The notes under the pieces: generated by a model | What the model saw: the letters and a program-made list of their open reading frames with translations, nothing else | What the model was told of the DNA's origin: nothing | Database searches by the model: none | Shown: piece by piece, positions 52,644-62,479 of the stretch | How the letters are laid out: each line of letters begins with the position of its first letter | Numbering within the stretch: the stretch's first letter is position 1 | Source of the DNA: VAXT01 sp963774625 | GTDB taxonomy: Bacteria; Actinomycetota; Thermoleophilia; Gaiellales; Gaiellaceae | Reading direction: 5' to 3' | Length of the DNA: 64,000 nucleotides | Assembly: GCA_963774625.1 (NCBI GenBank) | Contig: CAVZFQ010000001.1 | Location: 1 to 64,000, forward strand | Program-made: the position numbers and the translations under genes

Positions 52644-52898
52644 CTACGCGGCCTGTTCGGCGGTGCCCGGGAGGTACCGCTCGATGAGCGCGTAGGAGAG
52701 CTCCCACTGCGCGCGCGCGATCTGCAGGCGATTGCGCTCTAGCTCAGTCTCGGTCGCGCTGTTCGTCCGCAGCGCCTGACGCTCGGTGGTGAGCGTCGAG
52801 ATCCGCCGGGTGAGCGATTCGACGGACTCGCGGGTAGGGATGCGCCGGGTGGCGATGGGCCGCAGGGAGGTCATGGTCACAGTCTCTATCGGCGCCAT
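52644..52898 (-). CDS. Small coiled-coil hypothetical protein
   Basis: 84 residues, basic and helical: ESVESLTRRISTLTTERQAL with heptad-like Leu/Ile spacing, then LERNRLQIARAQWELSYALI. It looks like a short coiled-coil or dimerisation protein. The ATG at 52898 or the in-frame ATG at 52874 could be the start; neither has a strong ribosome-binding site. It is divergent from the aminopeptidase gene. Function unknown. Confidence 0.5.
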   Translation of the reverse strand: MAPIETVTMTSLRPIATRRIPTRESVESLTRRISTLTTERQALRTNSATETELERNRLQIARAQWELSYALIERYLPGTAEQAA

Positions 52899-52927
52899 TT
52901 CGAAATGGTTAAGGCCTAATCAAGAGT

Positions 52928-52956
52928 TTGAAAAAGTTCGGAGGCACCGTTGAAAT
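52928..52956 (+). promoter_or_regulatory. Possible promoter of the aminopeptidase gene
   Basis: TTGAAA (52928-52933), 17 bases, then TGAAAT (52951-52956) lies 26 bases before the ATG at 52982. The -35 matches the consensus well and the -10 only partly. This also explains why the in-frame TTG at 52928 should not be used as a start. Confidence 0.35.
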
Positions 52957-52981
52957 AGGTTCGGATAGCATCGGCGCCCGC

Positions 52982-54469
52982 ATGCAGGTCGATGTTCGAG
53001 CACTGACAGCTGAATCCTTCGAGGCCGATGTGCTCGCCGTCGCCCTTCCGGACAACGGCTCGGCATTGCCGGCCGTCGCCGAATCGCTGGAAGAGGCCCT
53101 CGAAGGTCGCCTCGGCCGGCTTGCCGCCGAGGAGGAGGTCGCCCAGGCGGTCGGGCGCACGGCCGTGCTGCACCCGAACGGAGAGCTCGGTGCCCGCCGA
53201 GTCGTGGTCGTCGGCCTGGGGCCTGCTGCCGAGATCGACGCCGACGCCGTGCGCACCGCGGCCGCCGGTGTATCCGCGGCTGCAGACCGAGTCGGCGGAA
53301 CCCTGGCCTGGCTCCTCGACGACTCGCTCGACCTCGCGCCTTCCGAGCAGGCGCGGGCGATCGTGGACGGGCTCGTCCTCGGCGCCTACGACCCAGGCCG
53401 TTGGAAGCAAGAGGTGAAGGAGCTGCCGTTCGACCAGCTGGTCCTGATCGGGCCTGACGATGCGGCCGAGTCGGCGCAGCGCGCCGTGAGCGTCGCAGAA
53501 GCGACAAACCGGGCGCGCGACCTCGCAAACACGGGTGCGAACGAGCTCACGCCCGAGAAACTCGCCGCCCGCGCGCAGGAGATCGCCTCAGAACGCGACC
53601 ACGTGACCGTCGAGGCGCTCGGGCCCGAGCAGATCGAAGAGCTCGGCATGGGCGCGTTCGCCGGGGTCGCACAGGGGAGCCACAACCCTCCGCGTCTGAT
53701 CGTCATGCGTTATGACCCTCCGCAGCCGAAGGGCGACACCATTCTCGGGCTCGTCGGGAAGGCCGTTACATTCGACACGGGCGGAATCTCGATCAAGCCG
53801 GCGCTCTACATGGAGGACATGAAGGGCGACATGGCCGGTGGCGCCGCCGTCATCGAGGGCCTGGGCGCAATCGCCCAGCTCGGCCTCCCACTTCGAGTGC
53901 TCGCCGTCGTCGCCGCCACCGAGAACATGGTCGGCGGCGGCTCCTACCGGCCCGGCGACGTCTTGCGCGCCATGAACGGCAAGACGATCGAGATCACGAA
54001 CACCGATGCCGAAGGCCGCCTCATCCTGGCCGACGCTCTCCACTACGCGCGCCAACAAGGAGCGACGCACCTCGTCGACTTCGCAACCCTGACCGGCGCG
54101 ATGGAGAAGGCACTCGGAGATCTCTACGCGGGCGTCTTCGGGAACGAGGACGCCTGGCGTGACGAGGTCGTCGCCGCGGGCGAGGCGAGCGGAGACCACG
54201 CGTGGCCCTGGCCGATGCACCGTCGCTATCGCGGGTACATCGAGTCGGCGTTCGCAGACATGAAGAACTCGTCGGTCCGCGGCCAGGCGATTCCCGCCTA
54301 CGCCGCGTCGTTCCTCGAGGAGTTCGTCGGCGAGGGCCCCTGGGCCCACGTGGACATGGCCGGGACCGGCTTCTACACGTGGCCTCGCAACGACTACCTG
54401 GGCCAGAAGGGCGGTACGGGCTACGGAGTCCGGCTCATCGTCGAGCTCGCCTCGCGCATGACGCGATGA
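52982..54469 (+). CDS. pepA: Leucyl aminopeptidase (M17)
   Basis: About 495 residues. The M17 catalytic half is complete: LVGKAVTFDTGGISIKPALY (metal-binding Lys and Asp), MKGDMAGGAAVIEGL, ENMVGGGSYRPGDVL and NTDAEGRLILADALHYAR, the family signature with Asp and Glu ligands and the Arg that holds bicarbonate. It is a hexameric, two-metal cytosolic exopeptidase releasing N-terminal residues. The ATG at 52982 begins the conserved N-terminal domain. Its stop overlaps the acyl-CoA dehydrogenase start (ATGA), so peptide and leucine-type acid breakdown may be linked. Confidence 0.93.
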   Translation: MQVDVRALTAESFEADVLAVALPDNGSALPAVAESLEEALEGRLGRLAAEEEVAQAVGRTAVLHPNGELGARRVVVVGLGPAAEIDADAVRTAAAGVSAAADRVGGTLAWLLDDSLDLAPSEQARAIVDGLVLGAYDPGRWKQEVKELPFDQLVLIGPDDAAESAQRAVSVAEATNRARDLANTGANELTPEKLAARAQEIASERDHVTVEALGPEQIEELGMGAFAGVAQGSHNPPRLIVMRYDPPQPKGDTILGLVGKAVTFDTGGISIKPALYMEDMKGDMAGGAAVIEGLGAIAQLGLPLRVLAVVAATENMVGGGSYRPGDVLRAMNGKTIEITNTDAEGRLILADALHYARQQGATHLVDFATLTGAMEKALGDLYAGVFGNEDAWRDEVVAAGEASGDHAWPWPMHRRYRGYIESAFADMKNSSVRGQAIPAYAASFLEEFVGEGPWAHVDMAGTGFYTWPRNDYLGQKGGTGYGVRLIVELASRMTR

Positions 54470-55599
54470 ACTTCGACCTTTCGCCCGAGCACGAGCTCAT
54501 TCGGAACACCGTGCGCGACTTCGCGGAGGCAAAGGTCGCGCCGGTTGCCGCGGAGCTCGATCGCGAGCACCGCTTCCCGTACGAGCTGGTGACCGAGATG
54601 GCCGAGCTCGGTCTGATGGGCATGCCGATCTCGGAGGAATACGGAGGGGGCGGCACCGACACGGTCTCGTACGCAATCGCCGTCGAGGAACTGACCCGAA
54701 TCGACTCCTCGGTAGCGATCACGATGGCCGCGCACACATCGCTCGGCACGATGCCGATCTTCCTCTACGGGAGCGAGGAGCAGAAGCAGCAGTGGCTACC
54801 GGAGCTCGCCTCGGGGCAGAAGCTGGCCGCGTTCGGGCTCACCGAAGCCGGCGCCGGCTCCGACGCGGGAGCCGCCCGTACCCGCGCCGAGCCGGCCGAC
54901 GGCGAGTGGGTGATCAACGGCTCGAAGATCTTCATCACCAACGCCGGGACCGACATCAGCGCCTGCGTCACGATCACCGCGCTCACCGGCGAGGACGAGA
55001 TCTCGAACCTGATCGTCCCGAACGGCACACCCGGCTACGACATCTCGCCGCCGATGGAGAAGCTGGGCTGGCGCGCATCGGACACGCGCGAGCTCTCGTT
55101 CAAGGACGCACGCGTTCCGGAAGGCAACCTCCTCGGCCCGCGCGGGAAGGGGTTCCAGCAGTTTCTCGAGATCCTCGACGGCGGGCGCATCTCCGTGGCC
55201 GCGATGGGCGTCGGCCTGGCCCAGGGCGCGTACGACCTGGCGTTGAAGTACGCGCAGGAGCGGGAGCAGTTCGGCAAGGCGATCGCGAAGTTCCAGGCCG
55301 TCCAGTTCAAGCTCGTCGACATGGCCACCGAGATCGAGGCCGGCCGGAACCTCGTCTACAAGGCTGCGTGGCTCAAGGATCAAGGTCGTCCGTTCGCCAA
55401 GGAGGCGGCGATGGCGAAGCTCTACACGGGCGAGCTAGCGCACCGGGCCGCGAACGAATCGCTCCAAATCCACGGCGGCTACGGCTTCATGGAGGAGTCG
55501 GCGATCTCTCGGCTCTACCGGGATCAGAAGATTCTGGAGATCGGTGAGGGGACGAACGAGGTGCAGCGGATGGTGATCGCGAAGCACCTCGGCCTGTAG
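54466..55599 (+). CDS. Acyl-CoA dehydrogenase
   Basis: 377 residues, full-length. N-terminal helices (LIRNTVRDFAEAKVAPVAAE), FAD-side block FGLTEAGAGSDAGAARTRA, GEWVINGSKIFITNAGT, LGWRASDTRELSFKDARVP and the C-terminal QIHGGYGFMEESAISRLYRD...IGEGTNEVQRMVIAKHL, in which the Glu of GEGT is at the position of the catalytic base in short- and medium-chain enzymes. It introduces an alpha-beta double bond using FAD and passes electrons to ETF. With the carboxylase and hydratase nearby it probably serves branched or short acyl-CoA breakdown. Confidence 0.92.
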   Translation: MNFDLSPEHELIRNTVRDFAEAKVAPVAAELDREHRFPYELVTEMAELGLMGMPISEEYGGGGTDTVSYAIAVEELTRIDSSVAITMAAHTSLGTMPIFLYGSEEQKQQWLPELASGQKLAAFGLTEAGAGSDAGAARTRAEPADGEWVINGSKIFITNAGTDISACVTITALTGEDEISNLIVPNGTPGYDISPPMEKLGWRASDTRELSFKDARVPEGNLLGPRGKGFQQFLEILDGGRISVAAMGVGLAQGAYDLALKYAQEREQFGKAIAKFQAVQFKLVDMATEIEAGRNLVYKAAWLKDQGRPFAKEAAMAKLYTGELAHRAANESLQIHGGYGFMEESAISRLYRDQKILEIGEGTNEVQRMVIAKHLGL

Positions 55600-55619
55600 A
55601 CGTTGTAGCCTCTACGTTC

Positions 55620-56963
55620 GTGCTGTTCCGCCAGTTCGTCGATGACGATCTCGGCTGCGCGTCCTACCTGATCGGCGACGAGTCCTCGGGGACGGCGGTC
55701 GTCATCGACCCTGCCTACGCAATCGAGCAGTACCTCGCCGAGGCGAAGAAGCAGAAGGCGCGCCTCGTGCGCGTTCTCGAGACGCATACCCACGCGGATC
55801 ACGTCTCCGGCCACGGCCGACTGGCCCTGGAGCACGGCCTGCCGGTGTCCGTCCACCCCGAGGCAGGAGCCCAGTTCGACCACGACCCACTCGCGGACGG
55901 ACAGGAGCTCGAGATCGGCGAGGTGACGATCCGCGTGCTGCACACGCCGGGCCACCGGCCGGAGCACTGTTGCTTCGCCGTGATCGACCGCTCGCGCGGC
56001 GACGAGGCCTGGCTCCTGATCACAGGCGATTCGCTGCTCGTCGGCGACGCAGCTCGCCCCGATCTGGCCACGGCGGCAGACGAAGGCGCACGCGCGATGT
56101 TCCTGAGCCTGCAGCGGTTGCTCGAGCTCCCGGACGGCGTGCAGGTGTATCCAGGCCACGTCGCCGGCTCCCTCTGCGGTGCCGGCATGAGCTCGATGCA
56201 CTCCTCGACGATCGGCTTCGAGCGGCGGTTCAATCACAAGCTCGAGCTCGTCGAGAGGAGCGAGGACGAGTTCGTCGGCGCGACGACCGCCTCGTCGGCG
56301 CCGCGACCTCCCAACATGGACGGGATCGTGGATCTCAACCGCGGACCTTTCCTGGCCACGCAGCCTCCGCTCGAGCCCGTCGACTCTCCAGGTGACGCGA
56401 CGGTGCTCGACGTCCGCCCGACGAGCGAGTTCCTCGCCGGCCACATCGAGGGAGCTTTCAACGTTCCCGTCTCGGGATCGAAGTTCGCGACGAAGGCGGC
56501 GTTCGTCCTGACCGCGGACGAACCGGTCGTCATCCGCGCGTCCTCCCAGGACGAAGCCCTGCAAGCTGCTCGAGGACTGCACGCGGTCGGGCTCTTCGAG
56601 GTGCGCGGCTTCGTCACCGAGGCGAAGCCAACCGAGACGATGCAGCCCGTTGCACTCGACGAGCTCGAGCAGCTGGTCGAGAACGGCGCCGAGATCCTCG
56701 ACGTGCGGGAGAAGGACGAGCGCGACGAGGGCTACATCGCCGGCAGCCGGCACATGCCGTATCGCATCGTCCGCGAGTTCACGGAGGACTTCAACGGCGA
56801 GCGGACCGTGATCACGATCTGCTCGTCGGGCGCGCGCGCCGTCATCGCCGCCAGCGTCCTGCAGGCGGCCGGCGTCGAAGCCCGCCCTGTGCTCGGCGGG
56901 GGAGTCGACGACTGGGCCGAGCGCGGCGGCGACACGGTGCAGTTCCGCCGCTGCGGTAACTAG
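55620..56963 (+). CDS. Metallo-beta-lactamase fold persulfide dioxygenase-like protein with two rhodanese domains
   Basis: 447 residues. Residues about 1-240 form a metallo-beta-lactamase fold with LETHTHADHVSGHGRL, LHTPGHRPEHCC, LITGDSLLVGDAARPDL and VYPGHVAGSLCG, the persulfide dioxygenase/glyoxalase II-like pattern. A first rhodanese domain (TVLDVRPTSEFLAGHIEGAF) has VVIRASSQDEA where the active Cys is expected, so it is likely inactive. The second (EILDVREKDERDEGYIAGSR) has TICSSGARA with an active-site Cys. The layout resembles CstB-like enzymes that detoxify persulfides. GTG start; 20 bases after the dehydrogenase. Confidence 0.88.
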   Translation: MLFRQFVDDDLGCASYLIGDESSGTAVVIDPAYAIEQYLAEAKKQKARLVRVLETHTHADHVSGHGRLALEHGLPVSVHPEAGAQFDHDPLADGQELEIGEVTIRVLHTPGHRPEHCCFAVIDRSRGDEAWLLITGDSLLVGDAARPDLATAADEGARAMFLSLQRLLELPDGVQVYPGHVAGSLCGAGMSSMHSSTIGFERRFNHKLELVERSEDEFVGATTASSAPRPPNMDGIVDLNRGPFLATQPPLEPVDSPGDATVLDVRPTSEFLAGHIEGAFNVPVSGSKFATKAAFVLTADEPVVIRASSQDEALQAARGLHAVGLFEVRGFVTEAKPTETMQPVALDELEQLVENGAEILDVREKDERDEGYIAGSRHMPYRIVREFTEDFNGERTVITICSSGARAVIAASVLQAAGVEARPVLGGGVDDWAERGGDTVQFRRCGN

Positions 56964-56967
56964 CTAA

Positions 56968-59900
56968 CTAGGCCGAAGCCGCGAGCAGCGCCTCGCCCTC
57001 GCTGACGTAGGCGGTGGCGCCGACCGAGCGCCAGAATGCAAGCGCTGATTCCAACTCGACGTTCGCTTCGACCCGTCGACCCTCGAGCACGAGCGCCTCT
57101 GCTGCGTGCAGGCGGGCAAAGGCTTCATCGGGCCGCGATCCGATCTCCGCGTAGGTGTTGGCGGCATCCTGGAAGTCGCCGGTTACGTACGAGCATGCGG
57201 CTGCGAGCCAGGGAGTGGGCAGCGGCACCAGGGGCGCAGCCTCGATGAGCTCGGCCTCCATTCCGAGCACGCGCACAGCCACCGCAATGTCCCTCAACCA
57301 CTCGCTGACTCCCGAACTGGAGAAGCTCTTCGCTCGCCACGCCGCTAGGACCTCCTGCGAGAGCAGCCGAGCTTCCTCGGGATCGGACTGCGACGAGCGC
57401 GCGTGCACCGAAGGCGAGGGCAGGCCACAGGACCTGGGGATCCTTCGCAATGCGCCCTCGCTCGATGGCACGCTCGGCGTCGGCTCGAGCACCCGCGTCG
57501 TCTCCTCGAGCGAGTCGAATCCGCCCACGCTGCACGCGGCACGGAAGTTCCATCCAGAACAGCGTCTCCTCGAACCCCGCGATCAGCTCGTCGAGGCGAA
57601 CCTGGGCCTCGTCCCAGTTCCCCTTCCAGTAGAGGTCCAGGACACTCTCGGCAGCAAGCCAGCCGATGCGCTCGGCAACCCCGAAGCGCTCGGCCGCCGC
57701 CTTGCCCATGGCGATCATCTCGTAGCGACGCTCCAACGCTCCGAGATCGGCCAGCATCGAGGCAAGGTTCCCGTAGGCCCGGATGGCTGCGACCGAGTTC
57801 ATCGCCACTGCGATCTCGAGGCCTCGCTCGATGTCGGCGAGACCGGAGGCGTCTCCCCCATACATGCGGGCAGTACCGATGTTGTTCAGCACATTCGCGC
57901 GAAGCTCCTCGTTCCCTCCGAGCTCTTGAGCCATCACGAGGACCGCTCGCCCCAAGCTGATCGCCGCCTCCGGCTCCCCGGCGAGCATCTGGTAGCGCGA
58001 GATCTTCTCGACCACGCTCGCCTTGGAGAACGTCGTCGGGCGTCCTTCGAGGAGAGCCTCGGCACGGAGCAGGCATTCGAAGCATTCGTCGCGTTCCCCG
58101 TGATTCCAGAACACTTCACCGAGCAGAACCTCTGCTTCGGCAGCGGTATCGGGATCGTCGGCGAGGAGGAGCGCGTCACGCGCTTTTTCGACGAGCTCGG
58201 GCGCGCCGTCGTGCTCGGTGCGATTGACGACGCTCGCGTAGTTGAAGAACAGTTTCGGCTGGCCTTCGTCCTCGGCGGGCCAAAGCTCGAGGGCAGCCTC
58301 GTAGTAACGCTTCGCCGAGCCGTACCCACCGAGCGAATGCGCGCGGTCGGCCGCCTCGCGGAGCGCGAACCGCGCCGGGTCCACCAGGGAGTCGGTCTCG
58401 GCACCCGAGGCCCGAGCCAGCTCCAACGCCGTGAGGTAGTGGTGCGCAAGCATCTCGGCGTGGTCTTCTGAACGGCCGAGCGACTCGATCCACTCGGCTG
58501 TTAGCCGGTGCTTCTCGGCACGCCGGGCCCGCGGGATCTGACCGTACGCAACGTCGCGGACGAGCAAGTGCCGGAAGGAATACTCGGTCTCCGCTGCGAC
58601 CGAGGAACGCTGTTGTCGCCGCACGAACTCCTTTCGCTCCAGCCTGTGCAGCCGTTCCTGTGCGGCCCGAGGCTCGAGGTCGCCGACTCCGGCGACAGTG
58701 CCGAGCCAGAAGACCTTGCCGACAACCGAGGCGTCTTGCAGCAGCGTCTTCTCCTCTTCACTGAGAGCGTCGAGCCGCGCCGCGACGATTCCCTGCACCG
58801 ACTCCGGGAGCGGGAGTTCATCGTCGCCCTCCTCGAGGTTTCGATCAGCCATCATCCGAACGAACTCCTCCGCGTAGAGCGGGTTGCCGCCGGCGCGCTG
58901 CAGCAACGTGACCTGGGTCTCGGCCGACAGGACCGACCGCTCAAGAAGGGCAGACAGCAACCGGGCCGTCTGTTCGTCGTCGAGCGGGGAGAGCGAGAGG
59001 GTCAGCGCGTTCGGTTTCCCACCGCCCCACCCCGGCCTGCGCGCCAGCAGCTCCGGCCGTGCCGTACAGATGACGAGGATCGGGACGCCGACCGCCCACT
59101 CGACGAGGTGGTCGATGAAGTCGAGGAGCCCGTCATCCGCCCAGTGCAGATCCTCGAAGACGAGCACGAGTGGGCGCACGTCGGCGGTCGCCTCGATGAA
59201 CCTGCGCCAGGCGGCGAACGCCTCGGCCCTGTGGTCGCCGTGCAGCTCCTGCTCACCGCCAAGGCCCACGAGCGGCTCGAGGTGCCGCTCGACCCACTCG
59301 GCGTCGTCCCGGAGGTCGCCGGGAAGGCTCTCATGCAGCTTTACGCTCGCTGCAGCAGGCGCGTCCGTCTCCAGGATTCCGGTGTGCGCCTTGACGATCT
59401 CGCCCAGCGCCCAGTAGGAGACGCCCTCGCCGTACGGCAGCGAGCGACCCTGCCGCCAGAAGATGAGATCGGGCTCGTCCTCGACTGCGCGAAACAGTTC
59501 ATACACGAGTCGGCTCTTCCCGATGCCGGGTACGCCGACGACAGTCACCAGTTGCGGCGACCGCTCTTCGCGCGCCCGGGCGAGCGCGGCGACCACGGTG
59601 TCCAGCTCACGGTCGCGCCCGATGAGGGGCGCACCGGCACGCTGGACCGTGTCCACGCCGAACCGAGATCGCACTTCGATCGCTTCCCACGCCGGGACGG
59701 GTTGCGCCTTACCTTTCGCCTCCACGGGGTCGGCTTCCCGGTACTCGATCGCCTGATTGGTCGCGCGATATGTCGTCTCGTCCACGAGCACGCCGTCGAT
59801 CGGCGCCGCGGACTCCAGCCTGGCGGCCGTATTGATGACGTCGCCCGACGCCATTCCCTCTCCCTCGCTGGGGCGGGCGTCCAACGTCACTAGCGCTTCT

Positions 59901-60301
59901 CCGGTGCCGACTGCGATCCGGAGGTGCAGCGTTCCGCCTTGGTCGCGGACCCAGTCGCGGATCGTCAGAGCCGCCCGCACAGCGCGCTCGGGGTCGTCTT
60001 CATGCGCCACCGGTGCGCCGAAGAGCGCCATGACGGCGTCGCCGATGAACTTTTCCACGGTACCGCCGTGGCGCTCGAGCTCTCCGCGCACGTGCGCGTA
60101 GTAGGGCGCGACGAGGGCCCGTACGTCTTCCGGGTCCATCTGCTCCGCCTGGCTCGTGAAACCCACGAGGTCGGCGAAGAGCACGGAGACGACCTTCCGC
60201 TCCTCGCGCGCCGCCTCCGCGGACGTGAGCGCCGTCCCGCAGCTGGAGCAGAATCTCGCGTCGCCGGCGTTCTCGCTGCCGCATTTGGGGCACGGTCGCA
60301 T
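56968..60301 (-). CDS. Class III adenylate/guanylate cyclase - ATPase - TPR regulator, frameshifted
   Basis: Reconstructed as about 1110 residues. An N-terminal zinc ribbon (CPKCGSENAGDARFCSSCG), a class III cyclase domain (about 35-190: VVSVLFADLVGFTSQAEQMD with a metal Asp, GGTVEKFIGDAVMALFGAP), then an AAA/NTPase domain (LIGRDRELDTVVAAL; Walker A GVPGIGKSRLVYEL, about 253-266; LVLVFEDLHWADDGLLDFID Walker B), then TPR repeats to the end. This is the typical actinobacterial cyclase-ATPase-TPR signalling protein. The frame slips near 57400, so the last about 140 residues (DPEEARLLSQEVLAAW onward) read in another frame. It is convergent with the rhodanese gene. Confidence 0.88.
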
Positions 60302-60318
60302 CCGCCGAGTGTACGACC

Positions 60319-61518
60319 CTAGTTCAGGCTTTCGACCTCGTAGCCCCGCGAGCGCATCGCTTCGAGGATCGCAGCGCAGTGCTCCTGGTCGCGCGTCAGG
60401 AGCGTGGCCTCGACCTCGGTCTCGGTGACCGGCACGTTCATCCCCTCGCGGTGGTGCTCGACGGACACGACGTTGGCGTGCTCCTCCGCGAACAACGAGA
60501 GGAGCTTGATCAGCTCGCCCGGCCGGTCCCCGATCCGCGTGCGGACGACCAGGTAGCGCCCGGCGAGCGTGAGGCCGTGGCGCATGACCTGGATCAGAAG
60601 CGTCGGGTCGATGTTGCCGCCCGAGAGGATCGCGACGGCGGATCCCTTGCCCTCGACGCGTCCGGCCAGCAGCGCAGCGACCGATGCGGCGCCGGCCCCT
60701 TCGACAACGAGCTTGGTCCGCTCGAGCAGCAGCACGATCGCCTGGGAGATCTCCTCGTCCGTGACCGTGACGACCCCGTCGAGCAAATCGCCGAGCAGGG
60801 CCGAGGTCAGCTCACCAGGCTCCTTGACGGCGATTCCTTCGGCGATCGTGAAGCCGTGCTCGGTCTTGCCCGCGAACGGCGCGCAGGCGTCCGCTTGGAC
60901 GCCGACCAGCTTGACCTCCGGGCGGGTCGCCTTCAGCGCCAGCGCGATACCCGACGCGAGGCCGCCGCCGCCGATCGGGATCACCACGGTCTCCACCTTC
61001 GGCAGCTGCTCTGCGAGCTCGAGGCCGATCGTTCCCTGACCGGCGATCACGTCCGGATCCTCGAAGGCGTGGACGAAGGTGGCTCCGGCTTCCTCTGCGT
61101 GCTCACGCGCCGCGGCCAGCGCCTCTTCGAAGCTGGCGCCTGTCAGCTCGACATGCCCGCCGTAGTTCCGCGTCGCGTCGATCTTGGCCATCGGCGTCTC
61201 CTCCGGCATGAAGATCGTTGCGTCGACGCCGGCAGCCCGAGCCGCCCAGGCCACGGCCTGTCCGTGGTTACCTGCGCTCGCCGCGACGACCCCGGCGGCG
61301 TGCTCGGCCTCACTGAGCGTGGCGATCCGGTTGACCGCCCCGCGGATCTTGAACGCGCCCGTGCGCTGGAGGTTCTCGGCCTTGAGGAGCACTTCGCGCC
61401 CGGTCCGGCGCGTGAAGGTCTCCGATTCGTAGACCGGAGTCGAGCGAACGCCGGCCGCTACGAGCCGACTCCGCGCGGCCTCGACGTCAGCGAGTGTCGG
61501 TGCGGTTTCCGTCGCCAA
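60319..61518 (-). CDS. ilvA: Threonine ammonia-lyase with ACT domain
   Basis: 399 residues. A fold type II PLP enzyme: LLKAENLQRTGAFKIRGAVN (PLP Lys at about 58), AASAGNHGQAVAWAARAAGV, PIGGGGLASGIALAL (phosphate-binding Gly loop) and LSGGNIDP. An ACT-like C-terminal part (RYLVVRTRIGDRPGELIKLL) suggests allosteric control by amino acids. It converts threonine to 2-oxobutanoate, which feeds isoleucine synthesis or the propionyl-CoA route, in line with the neighbouring MeaB. Its start overlaps the MeaB 3' end by 32 bases. Confidence 0.92.
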   Translation of the reverse strand: MATETAPTLADVEAARSRLVAAGVRSTPVYESETFTRRTGREVLLKAENLQRTGAFKIRGAVNRIATLSEAEHAAGVVAASAGNHGQAVAWAARAAGVDATIFMPEETPMAKIDATRNYGGHVELTGASFEEALAAAREHAEEAGATFVHAFEDPDVIAGQGTIGLELAEQLPKVETVVIPIGGGGLASGIALALKATRPEVKLVGVQADACAPFAGKTEHGFTIAEGIAVKEPGELTSALLGDLLDGVVTVTDEEISQAIVLLLERTKLVVEGAGAASVAALLAGRVEGKGSAVAILSGGNIDPTLLIQVMRHGLTLAGRYLVVRTRIGDRPGELIKLLSLFAEEHANVVSVEHHREGMNVPVTETEVEATLLTRDQEHCAAILEAMRSRGYEVESLN

Positions 61519-62479
61519 GGTGAAACACCTTCTCCATGATCTCGCGTACGGCGCTCAGCGGGTCGAGCTCGCGGCGCTGCACCTCGTCGAGCACGCGCTG
61601 GAGCTCCGGGTCGCCCTCGACCGCCTGCTCGAGGTGCGTCTTCGCCCGCGCCGAGGCGACCGCGAAGACCTCGCCTGCCAGGTTCTTGCGCCTGCGCTCG
61701 GCGAGCTGGCCGCCCTCGTCGAGGTGCGCGCGGTGCTCCTCGACCTTCTCCCACAACTCCGGAACGCCTTCGCCGCGCACGGCCTCGGTCAACAGGATCG
61801 GCGGCTTCCAGTCGCGATCGTGGTCGAGAGCCAGGATCGAGCGCACCTCGTTCAGCATCGTCTTCGCCGCCGGATGGTCGGACTTGTTGATCGCGATCAC
61901 GTCGGGGATCTCCATGATCCCGGCTTTCAGCGCCTGGATCGAGTCTCCGGAGCCGGGCATCAGCACGAGCAGCACGGTATCGGCAACGCCGATCACCTCG
62001 ACCTCGCTCTGCCCGGTCCCGACCGTCTCGACGAACACGTAGTCCTTGCCCGCCGCGTCCAGGACGAGCATCGCCTGGAGCGTCGACTCGGCCAGACCGC
62101 CCAGATGCCCGCGCGTGCCCATCGACCGGATGAACACGCCGGGGTCGAGAAAATGGTCGGAGAGCCTGATGCGGTCGCCGAGCAGCGCGCCTTTCGAGAA
62201 CGGGCTCGAGGGGTCGACCGTGATGATGCCCAGCGTCTTCCCCTGCTCGCGGATGTGTCGCACGAGAGCTGCGATCAGGCTCGACTTGCCGACCCCGGGC
62301 GGCCCGGTGATGCCGACCACGTACGCCGAGCCCGTCTCCGGGTAGAGATCCGCGACGACCTCGTACGCGAGCGGATCGGCGTTCTCGACCAGCGTGATGG
62401 CCCTCGCCAACGCACGCGTGTCGCCGGCGCGCACGCCGGCCGCGAGCGACTCGCGCGTCCACTCACGGCGCTTCGCCAC
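61487..62479 (-). CDS. meaB: Methylmalonyl-CoA mutase-associated GTPase MeaB
   Basis: 330 residues. G domain with GITGPPGVGKSSLIAALV (Walker A), ITVDPSSPFSKGALLGDRIR (switch I type), FVETVGTGQSEVEV (switch II type) and VIAINKSDHPAAKTM (NKxD). The C-terminal helical part mediates dimerisation. MeaB protects methylmalonyl-CoA mutase and gates adenosylcobalamin loading; the mutase itself is not in this window. Start GTG at 62479, two bases from the MFS stop, so the three minus-strand genes are probably one transcript. Confidence 0.95.
   Translation of the reverse strand: MAKRREWTRESLAAGVRAGDTRALARAITLVENADPLAYEVVADLYPETGSAYVVGITGPPGVGKSSLIAALVRHIREQGKTLGIITVDPSSPFSKGALLGDRIRLSDHFLDPGVFIRSMGTRGHLGGLAESTLQAMLVLDAAGKDYVFVETVGTGQSEVEVIGVADTVLLVLMPGSGDSIQALKAGIMEIPDVIAINKSDHPAAKTMLNEVRSILALDHDRDWKPPILLTEAVRGEGVPELWEKVEEHRAHLDEGGQLAERRRKNLAGEVFAVASARAKTHLEQAVEGDPELQRVLDEVQRRELDPLSAVREIMEKVFHLGDGNRTDTR

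Noticed and set aside
52928..52981. TTG at 52928 as the aminopeptidase start
   Set aside because: It overlaps a plausible -35 box, and the conserved N-terminus begins at the ATG at 52982.
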